Assembly: GCA_946902985.2 (NCBI GenBank)
Contig: OX336391.1
Span: 72,393,947 to 72,457,946 of the forward strand
Length of the DNA stretch: 64,000 nt
Reading direction: 5' to 3'
From: Meconema thalassinum
Lineage: Eukaryota > Arthropoda > Insecta > Orthoptera > Tettigoniidae
How positions within the stretch are numbered: position 1 is the first letter of the stretch; each line of letters opens with the position of its first letter. The translations under genes and the position numbers were made by a program. Below the pieces are notes generated by a model. It had not been told where the DNA came from and did no database searches. It worked only from the letters and a program-made list of their open reading frames with translations. This document shows, piece after piece, positions 34,401-48,800 of this stretch.

Positions 34401-37400
34401 GTATCTCACAAGTAGATTAAACAAATGAGCAACGACGCGCCAAGTGTTTCAACATAGTCCCGTATGCGTTCATATACCATTCGTCCGATAGCGACTAAAC
34501 TTGGGGGAGTTATTGTATACGCTCCATGGAAAGTTTTCGGCTTAGAAAATCCATTTTTTCAATAGGTAGCGCACAAGAAGATTCAACAAATGAACGAAAT
34601 TTAGGTAATATGTTGTGTACTCATCAGGGAAGGTTTCTGGCTTAGTACATCCAATTTCCAATAGGTATCGCACAAGTAGATTCAACAAATGAGCGAAGGC
34701 ACGTGATTCGTTTCAACCAAGTCCCGTATGCGTTCATATACCATTCATCCGATTGCTCTGAAACTTTGGTGAGTTGTTGGGAACACTTCCGAAATCATTA
34801 TAGTCATAGTCAATCCAATTTGCAATGAACAGCGCGCGAGTATTTTAAACAAATGGGTGTTGGCGATGCGTTCGTATAGCCTACAATTAATCCGATTGCG
34901 ACCAAATTTTGGTGGGTTGTTTGGCACACTTCCGGGATGGTTATAGGCATAGTTAATCTAATTAACAATAGATAGAGCACCAGTAGTTTAAACAAATAAG
35001 TGTTGGTGATGCGTTCATATACAATTCATTCGCTTGCAATCAAATTTAGGTGAGATAATATGCATACGCCAGGAAAAGTTATAGGCATACTAGATCCAAT
35101 TAACAATAGATGGCACACGAGTAACTTCAACAAAATGGCGTGCGTTTGTTTAAAAAATGTCACACATGCGTTCTTATACCATTCACTCCAATGCGATGAA
35201 ACTTGGGTGAGATGTTGTATACACTCAGGGAAATTTTCTGGCTTAGTAAATCCACTTAACAATAGGTAGCACACGAGTAGGTTCAGCAAATGAGCGACGA
35301 CATGCAAAGCGTTTCAAGAATGTCCCGTATGCGTTCGTATACTATTCGTCCGATAGCGATGAAACTTGGATGAGATGTTGTGTACACTCCAGTAAAGATT
35401 TCAGGCTAATAAATCCATGTTTAATAGGTAGCGCACGAGTAGATTCAACAAATGAGCGACGACGCGCGCAGCGTTTCAAACAGTCCCAATGCGTTCATTT
35501 ACCATTCGTCTGATAGCGATGAAACTAGGATGAGATGTTGTGTAAACTACAGGGAAGGTTTCTGGCATAGTAAGTCCATGTTATAATAGGTAGCGCACGA
35601 CTAGATTCAACAAATGAGCGCCGACGCGCGAAGCGTTTCAACAAAGTCCCGTATCCGTCCATATACCATTCGTCCGATAGCGACTAAACTTGGGTGAGAT
35701 GCTGTGTACTCTTCAGGGAATGTTTCTGGGTTAGTTAATCCACATAACAATACGTATCGCACAAGTGGATTAAACAAATGATCGACGACGCGTGAAGTGT
35801 TTCAATATAGTCCCGTATGCGTTCATATACCATTCGTCCGATAGCGACTAAACTTGGGTGAATTGTTGTGTACACTCCAGGGAAAGTTTTAGGCTTAGTA
35901 AATCCATTTTTCAATAGGTAGTGCACAAGTAGATTTAACAAATGACCGAAGTCGCGCGAAACGTTTCAAGAAAGTCCCGTATGCGTTCATATACCATTCG
36001 TCCTATAGCCTTGAAACTTGGGTAAGATGTTGTGTACTCATCAGGGAAGGTTTCTGGCTTATTATGTCACCTATACAATAGGTATCGCACAAGTAGTTTA
36101 AACAAATGTGCGACGGCACGCGAATCGTTTCAACCAAGTCCCGTATGTGTTCATATACCATTCATCCGATTACTATGAAACTTTGGTGAGTTGTTGGGAA
36201 CACTTCCAAAATCATTATAGTCATAGTCAATCCAATTTACAATGAACAGCGCGCGAGTATTTTAAACAAATGAGTGTTGGTGATACGTTCATATAGCCTA
36301 CAATTCTTCCGATTGCGACCAAATTTTGGTGGGTAGTTTGGCACACTTCCGGGATGTTTATAGGCATAGTTAATCCAATTAACAATAGATAGCGCACCAG
36401 TAGTTTAAACAAATTGGTGTTGGTGATGCGTTCATATACAATTCACCCGATTGCAATCAAATTTCGGTGAGTTATTGTGCATACGCCAGAAAAAGTTATA
36501 GGCATAATAGATCCAAATAACAATAGATGGCGCGCGAGTAACTTCATCAAAATGGCGTGCGTTTCTTTCAACAAAGTCCCACATGCGTTGATATACCATT
36601 CACCTCAATGCGATGAAACTTGGGTGAGATGTTTTATACACTCAGGGAAGGTTTCTTGCTTAGTAAATCCACTTAACAATAGCTAGCACACGAGTAGATT
36701 CATAAAATGAGCGTCGACGCGTGGAGTGTTTCAACAAAGTCCCGTATGCGTTCATATACCATTTGTCCGATGGCGATGAAACGTAGGTGAGATGTTGTGT
36801 ACACTTCAGGGAAGATTTCAAGCTTAATAAATCCATGTTACAATAGATAACGCACGAATGGATTCAACAAATGAGCGACGATGCGTGAAGTGTCGACAAA
36901 GACCAGTACTCGTTCATATACAATCGTCCGATAGAGATGATACTTTGGTGAGTTGTTGTGTACACTCCAGGAAAGGTTTCTGATTTAGTAAATCCATTTT
37001 ACAATTGGTAGCAAATGGGTAGATTTAACTAATAAACGACAGCGCGTGAATCGTTTCAATAAAGTCCCGTATGCGATTATATACCATTCATCCGATAGCG
37101 ATGAAACTTTGATGAGTTGTTGTGTACACGACAGGAAAGGTTTTCGAGTTAGTAAATCCATTTTAGAATAGGCAGCGTACGAGTATATTCAACAAATGGG
37201 TGACAGCGCTCTAATCTTTTCAGCAGTCCCGTATGCGTTCATATACCATTCATTTCATTGCGATGTAACTTTCGTGAGTTGTTGATCTCTCTCCCATGAA
37301 TGTGTCTGAGATAGTAAATTATGATTTTATAATAGATTAGAGGTGGTTAACGGAAAAAGAAGAAAATATTGGGTATCCAAATGCACTGCAACTAACAAAG

Positions 37401-38379
37401 TCAAAACCCCAAAACTTTCTTTGATTGGCAGGACAACGTCTGCCGGTCTGCTAGTCTTATATATATATATATAAAGGAATGTCTGTGTGTTCGTCTTTTA
37501 TGCGTTCATAAACCATTCATCCGATTGCGATCAAATTTTGGTGAGTTGTTGTAAACACTTCCGGGATGATCATAGGCATAGTTGATCCATTTGACAATAG
37601 ACAGCGCGCGAGTATTGTAAACAAATGCGTAATGGCGATGCGTTCATATACAATTCGTCCGATTGCGATAAAATTTTGGTGAGCTGTTGTGCACAGTTTC
37701 GGAAATGAAATGGGCGTAGTTAATCCAATTTACAATATATGGCGCCCGAGTAGCTTCAACAAAATGGCGTGCGTTTGTTTCAAGAAAGTCCCACTTGTGT
37801 TGTTATAACATTCATCCCATTGTGATGAAACTTGGGTAAAAGGTTGTGTACACTACAGGCAAGATTTCTTGCTTAGTAAATCCATGTTATAATATGTAGC
37901 GCACGATTAGATTCAAGAAATGAGCGACGACACGTGAAGCGTTTCAACAAAGTCCCGTATGCGTTCATATACCATTCGTCTGATAGCGATGAAACTTAGG
38001 GAAGGTGTCTGGCTTAGTAAATACACTTAACAATAGGCATCGCACAAGTAGATTCAACAAATGAGCGACGATGGGCGTAGCGTTTCAACAAAGACCAGTT
38101 TGCGTTCACATACCATTCGTCCGATAGCGATGAAACTTGGGTGAGAGGTTGTGTAGACTACAGGCAATGTTTCTGACTTAGTAAATCCATGTTATATTAG
38201 GTAGCACACGAGTAGATTCAACAAATGAGAGACGATGCGCGAAGTTTTCCCACAAATTCACGTACGGGTTCATATACTATTCGTCTGATAGTGATGAAAC
38301 TTGGCTGAGATGTTGTGTACACTTCAGGGAAGGTTTCTGGTTGAGTAAGTTCAATTACCAATAGGTATCTCACAAGTAG

Positions 38380-39976
38380 CATAACGAATAGAATAAAAAG
38401 TGTGATCTCTTCTCCCTCAATAGCATGTAATGAATACGGATCGGGTTGGCACTCACCGCTACACAGCGCTACAGTCGACTTGAGATTGTAGATTTCCACA
38501 TATATTTATGTTTTTATGTGCGATATAATAAGTATTTAATCGGTCGGAGTGTTTTTGGTGGTGTTCTGTGCAAACGTTTATTGATATACTAGTGCTTACA
38601 CTATTACTTCATAGTATTAATACCTGAAATGCTATTGTAGGAAGCATTAACTGAAATGGAATTTAATTTCTTGTCGTGAGTTGACGTTATCTTCGTGTGT
38701 CATTTAATGTAAGTAAACAGCAGTTTAGCCCTTACATTTTCATGAGTGCTTAATGTGAGTACCGGTACTGAAGATGCCTTGCTGTTTTGTACCAGGATGC
38801 AGATCTAGCTATGGGGACTGTAAAGAGGTCAGACGGGTTTTCAAACCTCCTAAAGATACGGAACGTTTTATCAAGTGCAAAGGGGCCATACCAGGGAAGG
38901 ATAGGGAACTTACTGAAAAGTCCTACATCTGTGATGCTCACTTTTCAGAAGATTTAATTGTTAAATTTGACAAATTTGTGATAGAATGGAAGGAAGTAGT
39001 ACTTCTCCCAAAACCAACTGGCGATTGAAAGACTATTCTGTTCCACATATATTTCCTAATTTGTCCAAGTATTTGTCCAGTATGGTGTAAATTAAAATGC
39101 TCTTGATGCCATTAAAGACTACTTCTGTGAAGAAAGGGATGAGAATTAAAAGGCAATGCGTTTAAAAACATATATCTACCGTAATGCTGAAGGAGGCGTG
39201 ATCAGCTTTAGACAATAGCCTACTCTAAGAAGGGGTCATGACTGTGCCTTCTATGTCTGTTAAATGTTACGTGCTTCTGAAATGATGGTACTATATTAAG
39301 TTTGGTGTTCGTGGAGTGAAATTTATGGGTATAATTGATTTTTGTAATATTCTAAAGTAAAGTTGAAGGAGCCGTGATCGGGTTTAGGCATTAGCCTACT
39401 CTATGAAGGGGTCATGACTAGGCCTTCTATGTCTGATTAATGTTAAGTTCTTCTGAAAGTATGGTAGTTTACTGATTTTGGTGTTTGTGGAGCGAAATTT
39501 ATGGTTATTATTGAATTTTATAGTAATCTACGGTAAAGTTGAAAGTTGCGTTCGTACGGCTTTTTTTTTGTGGCTGTGTTGCAAGACTGTTAAGGGAATG
39601 TAAAATGTGTAACAATGTGAAGAAATCATTTCTGATAGCGAGGTTAATTTTTCCGTTCTTTTTTAAATTTACAGATAGCTGGCAAAACTAATTGCATTTT
39701 GAACTTGCTCTCTGTCTTCGCTTATTGTCAAACTAGACTATTACAGGAGACGATTTATTAAATTATAATTGGGCACAGTAAAGTAAGTGGAGATGTCGAA
39801 CTTATTAGCGCCTATGAGGATATCTTGCGGTGTTTTAACATGTAAAACAGGTCGCAAGGTTTTAAAAGTCTCGTAAGCGCCAATGCTAACTTACATCACA
39901 GATCGGAGCCAGCGCTGCGCTGCGGCAGACCAGGCGTACTAGGCCAGTGATATCACTTCTTATTCTATTCGTTATG
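38380..39976 (+). mobile_element. P-element-like transposon with THAP exon, copy 2
   Basis: Nearly identical to copy 1, at the same position of the same satellite unit, with perfect CAAGTAG on both sides (38373-38379 and 39977-39983). This is a duplicate made with its host repeat rather than a second insertion. Small indels, such as a missing stretch near 38700, separate the copies. Confidence 0.65.
38774..39028 (+). pseudogene. THAP domain fragment, copy 2
   Basis: The translation is identical to the fragment at 30701-30955, with the same zinc ligands and the same frameshift before the SVPHIF box. Perfect protein identity with changes in flanking non-coding DNA could reflect the short time since duplication; it does not prove selection. 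Confidence 0.75.
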
Positions 39977-42536
39977 CAAGTAGATTAAACAAATGAGCGA
40001 CGACGCGCCAAGTGTTTCAACATAGTCCCGTATGCGTTCATATACCATTCGTCCGATAGCGACTAAACTTGGGGGAGTTATTGTATACGCTCCATGGAAA
40101 GCTTTCGGCTTAGAAAATCCATTTTTCAATAGGTAGCGCACAAGAAGATTCAACAAATGAACGAAATTTGGGTAATATGTTGGGTACTCATCAGGGAATG
40201 TTTCTGGCTTAGTACACCCAATTTCCAATAGGTATCGTACAAGTAGATTCAACAAATGAGCGACGGCACGCGATTCGTTTCCACCAAGTCCCGTATGCGT
40301 TCATATACCATTCATCCGATTGCTGTGAATCTTTGGTGAGTTGTTGGGAACACTTCCGAAATCATTATAGTCATAGTCAATCCAATTTACAATGAACAGC
40401 GCGCGAGTATTTTAAACAAATGAGTGTTGGCGATGCGTTCATATAGCCTACAATTAATCCGATTGCGACCAAATTTTGGTGGGTTGTTTGGCACACGTCT
40501 GGGATGGTTATAGGCATAGTTAATCTAATTAACAGTAGATAGCGCACCAGTAGTTTAAACAAATAAGTGTTGGTGATGCGTTCATATACAATTCATTCGC
40601 TTGCAATCAAATTTCGGTGAGATGATGTGCATACGCCAGGAAAAGTTATAGGCATACTAGATCCAATTAACAATAGATGGCACATGAGTAACTTCAACAA
40701 AATGGCGTGCGTTTGTTTCAAAAATGTCACACATGCGTTCTTATACCAATCACTCCAATGCGATGAAACTTGGGTGAGATGTTGTATACACTCAGGGAAA
40801 TTTTCTGGCTTAGTAAATCCACTTAACAATAGGTAGCACACGAGTAGATTCAGCAAATGAGCGACGACATGCAAAGCGTTTCAAGAATGTCCCGTATACG
40901 TTCGTATACTATTCGTCCGATAGCAATGAAACTTGGATGATATGTTGTGTACACTCCAGTAAAGATTTCAGGCGTATTATATCCATGTTTAATAGGTAGC
41001 CCACGAGTAGATTCAACAAATGAGCGACGACGCGCGCAGCGTTTCAAACAGTCCCAATGCGTTCATATACCATTCGTCTGATAGCGATGAAACTAGGATG
41101 AGATGTTGTGTAAACTACAGGGAAGGTTTCTGGCATAGTAAGTCCATGTTATAATAGATAGCGCACGACTAGATTCAACAAATGAGCGCCGACGCGCGAA
41201 GCGTTTCAACAAAGTCCCGTATCCGTCCATATACCATTCGTCCGATAGCGACTAAACTTGGGTGAGATGCTGTGTACACTTCAGGGAATGTTTCTGGGTT
41301 AGTTAATCCACTTAACAATACGTATCGCACAAGTGGATTAAACAAATGATCGACGACGCGTGAAGTGTTTCAATATAGTCCCGTATGCGTTCATATACCA
41401 TTCGTCCGATAGCGACTAAACTTGGGTGAATTGTTGTGTACACTCCAGGAAGTGTTTTAGGCTTAGTAAGTCCATTTTTCAATAGGTAGTGCACAAGTAG
41501 ATTTAACAAATGACCGAAGTCGCGCGAAACGTTTCAAGAAAGTCCCGTATGCGTTCATATACCATTCGTCCTATAGCCATGAAACTTGGGTAAGATGTTG
41601 TGTACTCATCAGGGAAGGTTTCTGGCTTATTATGTCACCTATACAATAGGTATCGCACAAGTAGTTTAAACAAATGAGCGACGGCACGCGAATCGTTTCA
41701 ACCAAGTCCCGTATGTGTTCATATACAATTCATCCGATTGCTATGAAACTTTGGTGAGTTGTTGGGAACACTTCCAAAATCATTATAGTCATAGTCAATC
41801 CAATTTACAATGAACAGCGCGCGAGTATTTTAAACAAATGAGTGTTGGTGATACGTTCATATAGCCTACAATTATTCCGATTGCGACCAAATTTTGGTGG
41901 GTTGTTTGGCACACTTCCGGGATGTTTATAGGCATAGTTAATCCAATTAACAATAGATAGCGCACCAGTAGTTTAAACAAATGAGTGTTGGTGATGCGTT
42001 CATATACAATTCACCCGATTGCAATCAAATTTCGGTGAGTTGTTGTGCATACGCCAGAAAAAGTTATAGGCATAATAGATCCAATTAACAATAGATGGCG
42101 CGCGAGTAACTTCATCAATATGGCGTGCGTTTCTTTCAACAAAGTCCCACATGCGTTAATATACCATTCACCTCAATGCGATGAAACTTGGGTGAGATGT
42201 TTTATACACTCAGGGAAGGTTTCTTGCTTAGTAAATCCACTTAACAATAGCTAGCACACGAGTAGATTCATAAAATGAGCGTCGACGCGTGGAGTGTTTC
42301 AACAAAGTCCCGTATGCGTTCATTTACCATTCATTTCATTGCGATGTAACTTTCGTGAGTTGTTGATCTCTCTCCCATGAATGTGTCTGAGATAGTAAAT
42401 TATGATTTTATAATAGATTATAGGTGGTTTACGGAAAAAGAAGAAAATATTGGGTATCCCAATGCACTGCAACTAACAAAGTCAAAACCCCAAAACTTTC
42501 TTTGATTGGCAGGACAACGTCTGCCGGGTCAGCTAG

Positions 42537-45500
42537 TCTTATATCATACTAATATATAAAAATGAGATGTTGTGTGTCTGTCTGTTACTCAATAACGCAA
42601 GTACCACTGGTCCGATTTAAATGAAATTTTGCATGGATGTAGCTGATTTACCATGTTTACATATAGGATACTTTTGATTTCGAAATTTTGCACTATTAAA
42701 AATGGCGACCATTTTAGTGACGTCACTAGACCCTTTGGTTTCAAAATTTCATATTTCCATATCAAATAAAAAGAGAACGGTAGGAAATAGCAAACTTTTG
42801 ATGGCACATACGAGCTTTGAAATTTAATTTCCTATCCAAAATGTCCTTATCACTTTTCGTATATCTCCAACAGTTAGCGAGTAAAACCGACATTTGTGAC
42901 GTCACTACACCCTTTGGTTTCAAAATTTCATATTTCCTTTTCAAATAAAAAGAGAACGCTAAGAAATAGTAAACTTTTGATGGTATGCATGAGCTTTAGC
43001 ATTTAATTTTCTATCCGAAAGTTCCTTATCACTTTTCGTATATCTCCAACGGTTAGCGAGTAAAACCAACATCTGTGCAATAAAACACGGTCATCACTGA
43101 GCGGTGCAGTAGATCTCTCTATGTAGAAAAATGAAAATGTGTGTGTTTTTCTCTGAATTTCTACGGAAATTTGAGTTGTTTACGCGTTTCAGACTGTTTT
43201 ATGATGGATGCGCGCGAAAATATTTTTTTTGTCTGTCTGTCTGTCTGTTTGTTTGTCTGTGGACAAATTTGTTCCCTTATAACTCGAGAACGGCTGGGTG
43301 TATCAACGTAAAATTTGGTACGACACTAATCATTGATGTAACTCTTCTCCGTACCTCTCATAAAAGGGGGCCTATCCCCTTAAAATACATGCTGAAATAG
43401 GCGTAGAATGACGGGACAAAACTCATTTTCAGCTCCTCAATGTGAGAGACAAAAATCGGGTCCCCGAAAACCACATTTTAAGGACCGAAGACCAACCGTT
43501 TTTTTAGATATTCCCAGAAAACTAATTTAATTTAATAAACTAATGAACGAATGCAAGCCAGTAACCATGCCAACTGATTCTCATTGCTGTAAGACGCAAT
43601 ACAATTCCATTAATTACATTAGTGTGAAAGTTTGCAAACGGCTAGGAGGTTATCACGGAACCAAATTAAGCCGTAAAATTCATCAATACGTATAATGCGC
43701 TTAAGGGGATCAAGGGGTACTCTATAATTTTTTCACGCAATATACACCTGCGGGTGTGGTACGGCAGGTCTATTATATTCCTATCCCCATATTATTCATT
43801 CATTCATTCATTCATTCATTTCGTATAGGCCATCTATGGACCGCGTCATTCCAACCGTCTCGTACTGGCTTTGATGTTTGCCCGGTACGCCCGCATTCGT
43901 TCTCGGTGGATTTCCTTCCGTTCCTGGGTCCAAATCTTTCCCGTTTTCAGCTTCGGTTTTTCTTGGAAACCTTTACAAGCTTGAAGTTTCCTATTGAGTG
44001 GGGCGCGCTCCTGAATGTCTGTTGGTGTAATCCCCACTTCTTTCAGATCTTTATCCAGTTCAATGAACCAGGCCCATTTTGTTTTCCTCTCCTGAAAGTA
44101 AGTTATGTTGCGGTTGGTCAGTCTCGCTGGGCTCATTCGTTTCACATGCCCAAAAAATGGTAACCTTCTCTTCCGGATGACGTTGCTTATCTTCTCCACA
44201 TGAGTATATAGGTCATGGTTATGCCGTCTTCTGGTTCCCCATTGTCTTTGATGGAACCCAATATCTTTCTCAAAATGTTCCTTTCTTTGGACTCCAGTTT
44301 CTCGACCAAGCCTTTTTGTTCATCGTGAGGCATTCAGAAGTATGCAAGACCTCCGGACGGATGACACTGCAGTAATGTTTTAGTTTTGCGTTGAAGGATA
44401 TTGACCTTTTCTTATAGATGTCCTTAGTTAAATGGTAGGCCATTTCCATTTTTCTCATGCGTGATGTGAATGCTTCTTTCTCTGATAATATCCCTTCCCT
44501 GACCCGTCCTGGAAAGAAAAGTACATGGCCATTGGCTGAACTAAAAGTATAAAAAATAGGTGTTATAATTTCTCCCTATATTATATTATTATTAGTATTA
44601 TATTATGGCGTACAAATACGAGATAAATCCCATCGGTGCCAGCAACAAAACTCGGGGGCCCTAAAGGGTCCTCGAAAACTACATTATAAGGCTCTAAATC
44701 CAACAGTTTCTGAAATATTCCCAGAAAACTAATTTAATTTAATTTAACAAACTAATGAAGGAATGCAAATCGGTAACCATGAGAACATTATCTCAAGGGG
44801 TGGCATACAACTTTCCTTCTATTTCTGTAAGAAGCAATGTCACTCCATTTATTACATTTCTGTGAAAGTTTGCAAATGGCTATAAGGTTATCACGGAACT
44901 AACGTAGACCGTATAATTCATCAATGCAATTAAGGGGGTGAAGGGGTAACCTAGAATTTTTTCATGCAATTTTCACGTTCGACATATAGTACAGAAGGTC
45001 TATTATATCTCCAAACAGCAACATTATTTTCAAAAATTCCTGAATTGAACCAGCATTTTTTGCGGCTTTTAGGAATTTGGGCAATTTGAGGCTAAAGAAC
45101 CTGAATTTTCATGCACCACAAGCCTTTATAATTTATGAACGGGGTCTTCCTGTGTATGGGCACCTAGCACAACGTAGAGGGTCAGTTTTTATGTGACGTG
45201 TATTGCGTTTCGTCTACAAGGCTTTCAAATGTATTTCACGTCAGGAAGTACACGTTAGGTGAATTTAGTCTGAGAGCACATTTTAACTTTTTTTTTGTCG
45301 ACATACGCGTTCATCGTAAGGATGATTTTATTTGATACTGTGTGGTAGATATACCCATATTTGGATATCTGGGTAATATGTTGTAGACAATAGAAATGTC
45401 TGTCTGTCTTCCTGTGTATCTTTATGTACGCCTATACCTCGTGTTCGGATGCTTGGTGCATCGTAAAATTAGGTATCAGAGTCAATACACCAATCATTTA

Positions 45501-45847
45501 TAAAACTCTTCACCGTACTTTTCATACATTAGAAGGGTGGATATAGAGAAAAACTTCTCAATATATGCTAAAATAGGCGAAATATAAAAATTATCCTAGA
45601 AGGATGACCAAAGCATATGTTGCGCTTCTCAATGTGAGACCCAAAATTCGGGAATCTATAAAGGGTCTCCGACAACTACATTTTAAGGGCCTTAAATAAA
45701 CAGTGTGTGTGTGACATTCCCAGTAAACTAACTTCGTTCTGATAAACTTGAAGGAATGACAAACAGCTAACCATTGCAACAGTAGCTCAATTGAAAATGT
45801 CTGGTGTTAACAACGAACACCGTTCGAAGAACGGATACTTCTGCTAG
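42537..45847 (+). mobile_element. Helitron-like element with a classical 3' hairpin
   Basis: Lies between satellite units 3 and 4. The left end is TCTTATATCATACTAATATA, followed by a TGTGTGTCTGTCTG run. The right end is a perfect 6-bp hairpin CCGTTC-GAA-GAACGG (45820-45834), nine bases, then CTAG (45844-45847) followed by T, which is the textbook Helitron 3' terminus. No Rep-helicase gene is present. The body has related blocks near 43430, 44650 and 45640 that share CATTTTAAGG and ATTCCCAG(A/T)AAACTAA. It may be a composite of more than one element. Confidence 0.55.
43795..44520 (-). pseudogene. C-terminal fragment of a non-LTR reverse transcriptase
   Basis: The minus strand encodes the region after the polymerase domain of an insect non-LTR element. 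Recognisable pieces are KLKHYCSVIRPEVLHTSECL (about 44320-44400) and, in another frame, RKRRLPFFGHVKRMSPARLT with TYFQERKTKWAWF. These pieces are in different frames, so several indels separate them. The 3' end is a run of GAAT units on the minus strand (43795-43822). The element is 5'-truncated and dead. Confidence 0.7.
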
Positions 45848-48800
45848 TATATATATATATAAAGGAATGTCTGCGTGTTCGTCTTTTATGCGTTCATAAA
45901 CCATTCATCCGATTGCGATCAAATTTTGGTGAGTTGTTGTAAACACTTCCGGGATGATTATAGGCATATTTGATCCATTTGACAATAGACAGCGAGCGAG
46001 TAGTGTAAACAAATGCGTAATGGCGATGCGTTCATATACAATTCGTCCGATTGCGATCAAATTTTGGAGAGCTGTTGTGCACAGTCTCGGAAATGTAATG
46101 GGAGTAGTAAATCCAATTTACAATATATGGCGCCCGAGTAGCTTCAACAAAATGGCGTGCGTTTGTTTCGAGAAAGTCCCACTTGTGTTCTTATAACATT
46201 CATCCCATTGCGTTGAAACTTGGGTAAAAGTTGGTGTACACTACAGGCAAGATTTCTCGCTTAGTAAATCCATGTTATAATATGTAGCGCACGATTAGAT
46301 TCAAGAAATGAGCGACGACACGTGAAGCGTTTCAACAAAGTCCCGTATGCGTTCATATACCATTCGTCTGATAGCGATGAAACTTAGGGAAGGTGTCTGG
46401 CTTAGTAAATACACTTAACAATAGGTATCGCACAAGTAGATTCAACAAATGAGCGACGATGGGCGTAGCGTTTCAACAAAGACCAGTTTGCGTTCACATA
46501 CCATTCGTCCGATAGCGATGAAACTTGGGTGAGAGGTTGTGTAGACTACAGGCAATGTTTCTGACTTAGTAAATCCATGTTATATTAGGTAGCACACGAG
46601 TAGATTCAACAAATGAGAGACGATGCGCGAAGTGTTTCAACAAACTCACGAACGGGTTCATATACTATTCGTCTGATAGTGATGAAACTTGGCTGAGGTG
46701 TTGTGTACACTTCAGGGAAAGTTTCTGGTTGAGTAAATCCAATTACCAATAGGTATCTCACAAGTAGATTAAACAAATGAGCGACGACGCGCCAAGTGTT
46801 TCAACATAGTCCCGTATGCGTTCATATACCATTCGTCCGATAGCGACTAAACTTGGAGGAGTTATCGTATACGCTCCATGGAAAGTTTTAGGCTTAGTAA
46901 ATCCATTTTTCAATAGGTAGCGCACAAGAAGATTCAACAAATGAACGAAATCACGCGAAGCGTTACAAGAAAGTCCCGTGTGCGTTCATATACCATAAGT
47001 CCGATAGCGATCGAATTAGGGTAATATGTTGTGTACTCATCAGGGAAGGATTCTGGCTTAGTACATCCAATTTCCAATAGGTATCGCACAAGTTGATTCA
47101 ACAAATGAGCGACGGCACGCGATTCGTTTCAACCAAGTCCCGTATGCGTTCATATACCATTCATCCGATTGCTATGAAACTTTGGTGAGTTGTTGGGAAC
47201 ACTTCCGAAATCATTATAGTCATAGTCAATCCAATTTACAATGAACAGCGCGCGAGTATTTTAAACAAATGAGTGTTGGCGATGCGTTCATATAGCCTAC
47301 AATTAATCCGATTGCGACCAAATTTTGGTGGGTTGTTTGGCACACTTCCGTGATGGTTATAGGCATAGTTAATCTAATTAACAATAGATAGCGCACCAGT
47401 AGTTTAAACAAATAAGTGTTGGTGATGCGTTCATATACAATTCATCCGATTGCAATCAAATTTCGGTGAGATGATGTGCATACGCCAGGAAAAGTTATGA
47501 GCATACTAGATCCAATTAACAATAGATGGCACACGAGTAACTTCAACAAAATGGCGTGCGTTTGTTTCAAAAATGACACACATGCGTTCATATACCATTC
47601 ATCCCAATGCGATATAACTTGGATGAGATGTTGTATACACTCAGGGAAGGTTTCTGGCTTAGTAAATTCACTTAAGAATGGGTAGCGCACGAGTAGATTC
47701 AACAAATGAGCGACGACATGCAAAGCGTTTCAAGAATGTCCCGTATGCGTTCGTATACTATTCGTCCGATAGCGATGAACCTTGGATGAGATGTTGTGTA
47801 CACTCCAGTAAAGATTTCAGGCGTATTAAATCCATGTTTAATAGGTAGCGCATGAGTAGATTCAACAAATGAGCGACGACGCGCGCAGCGTTTCAAAAAG
47901 TCCCAATGCGTTCATATACCATTCGTCTGATAGCGATGAAGCTAGGGTGAGATGTTGTGTGAACTACAGGGAAGGTTTCTGGCTTAGTAAGTCCATGTTA
48001 TAATAGGTAGCGCACGAGTAGATTCAACAAATGGGCGCCGACGCGCGAAGCGTTTCAACAAAATCCCGTATCCGTTCATATACCATTCGTCCGATAGCGA
48101 CTAAACTTCGGTGAGATGCTGTGTACACTGCAGGGAAGGTTTCTGGGTTAGTAAATTCACTTAACAGTAGGTATCGCACAAGTAGATTAAACAAATGATC
48201 GACGACGCGCGAAGTGTTTCAATATTGTCCCGTATGCGTTCATACACCATTCGTCCGATAGCGACTAAACTTGGGTGAGATGCTGTGTACACTTCAGGGA
48301 ATGTTTCTGGGTTAGTTAATCCACTTAACAATACGTATCGCACAAGTAGATTAAACAAATGATCGACGACGCGCGAAGTGTTTCAATATAGTCCTGTATG
48401 CGTTCATATACCATTCGTCCGATAGCGACTAAACTTGGGTGAGTTGTTGTGTACACCCCATGGAAAGTTTTAGGCTCAATAAATCCATTTTTCAATAGGT
48501 AGTGCACAAGTAGATTTAACAAATGACCGAAGTCGCGCGAAACGTTTCAAGAAAGTCCCGTATGCGTTCATATACCATTCGTCCTATAGCCATGAAACTT
48601 GGGTGAGTTGTTGTGTACATTCCAGGGAAAGTTTTAGGCTTAGTAAATCCATTTTTAGTAGGTAGTGCACATGTAGATTTAACAAATGAGCGAAGTCGCG
48701 CGAAACGTTTCAAGAAAGTCCCGTATGCGTTCATATACCATTCGTCCTATAGCCATGAAACGTGGGTGAGACGTTGTGTACTCATCAGGGAAGGTTTCTC

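Larger units (their letters stand above)
29350..37454 (+). repeat. Helitron-like satellite unit 2
   Basis: Begins TCTTATATATATA then GGAATGTCTGTGTGTTCGTC and ends with the same hairpin (37427-37444) and CTAG (37451-37454). The body is the same satellite of about 160 bp. It contains a P-element-like insertion at 30299-31904. Within the satellite, longer higher-order repeats exist, for example the series around 32300, 34800 and 36230. Confidence 0.65.
37455..42536 (+). repeat. Helitron-like satellite unit 3
   Basis: Head-to-tail with unit 2. Its ends are CTTATATATATATATATAAA then GGAATGTCTG on the left and hairpin (42508-42525) plus CTAG (42533-42536) on the right. The left 2.5 kb including the P-like insertion are nearly identical to unit 2, so the two share recent ancestry. 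It lacks about 3 kb of satellite present in unit 2. Confidence 0.65.

Noticed and set aside
43131..43400. 89-codon frame after the TGTCTG repeat
   Set aside because: Lies in repeated Helitron-like sequence; related blocks elsewhere do not keep the frame.
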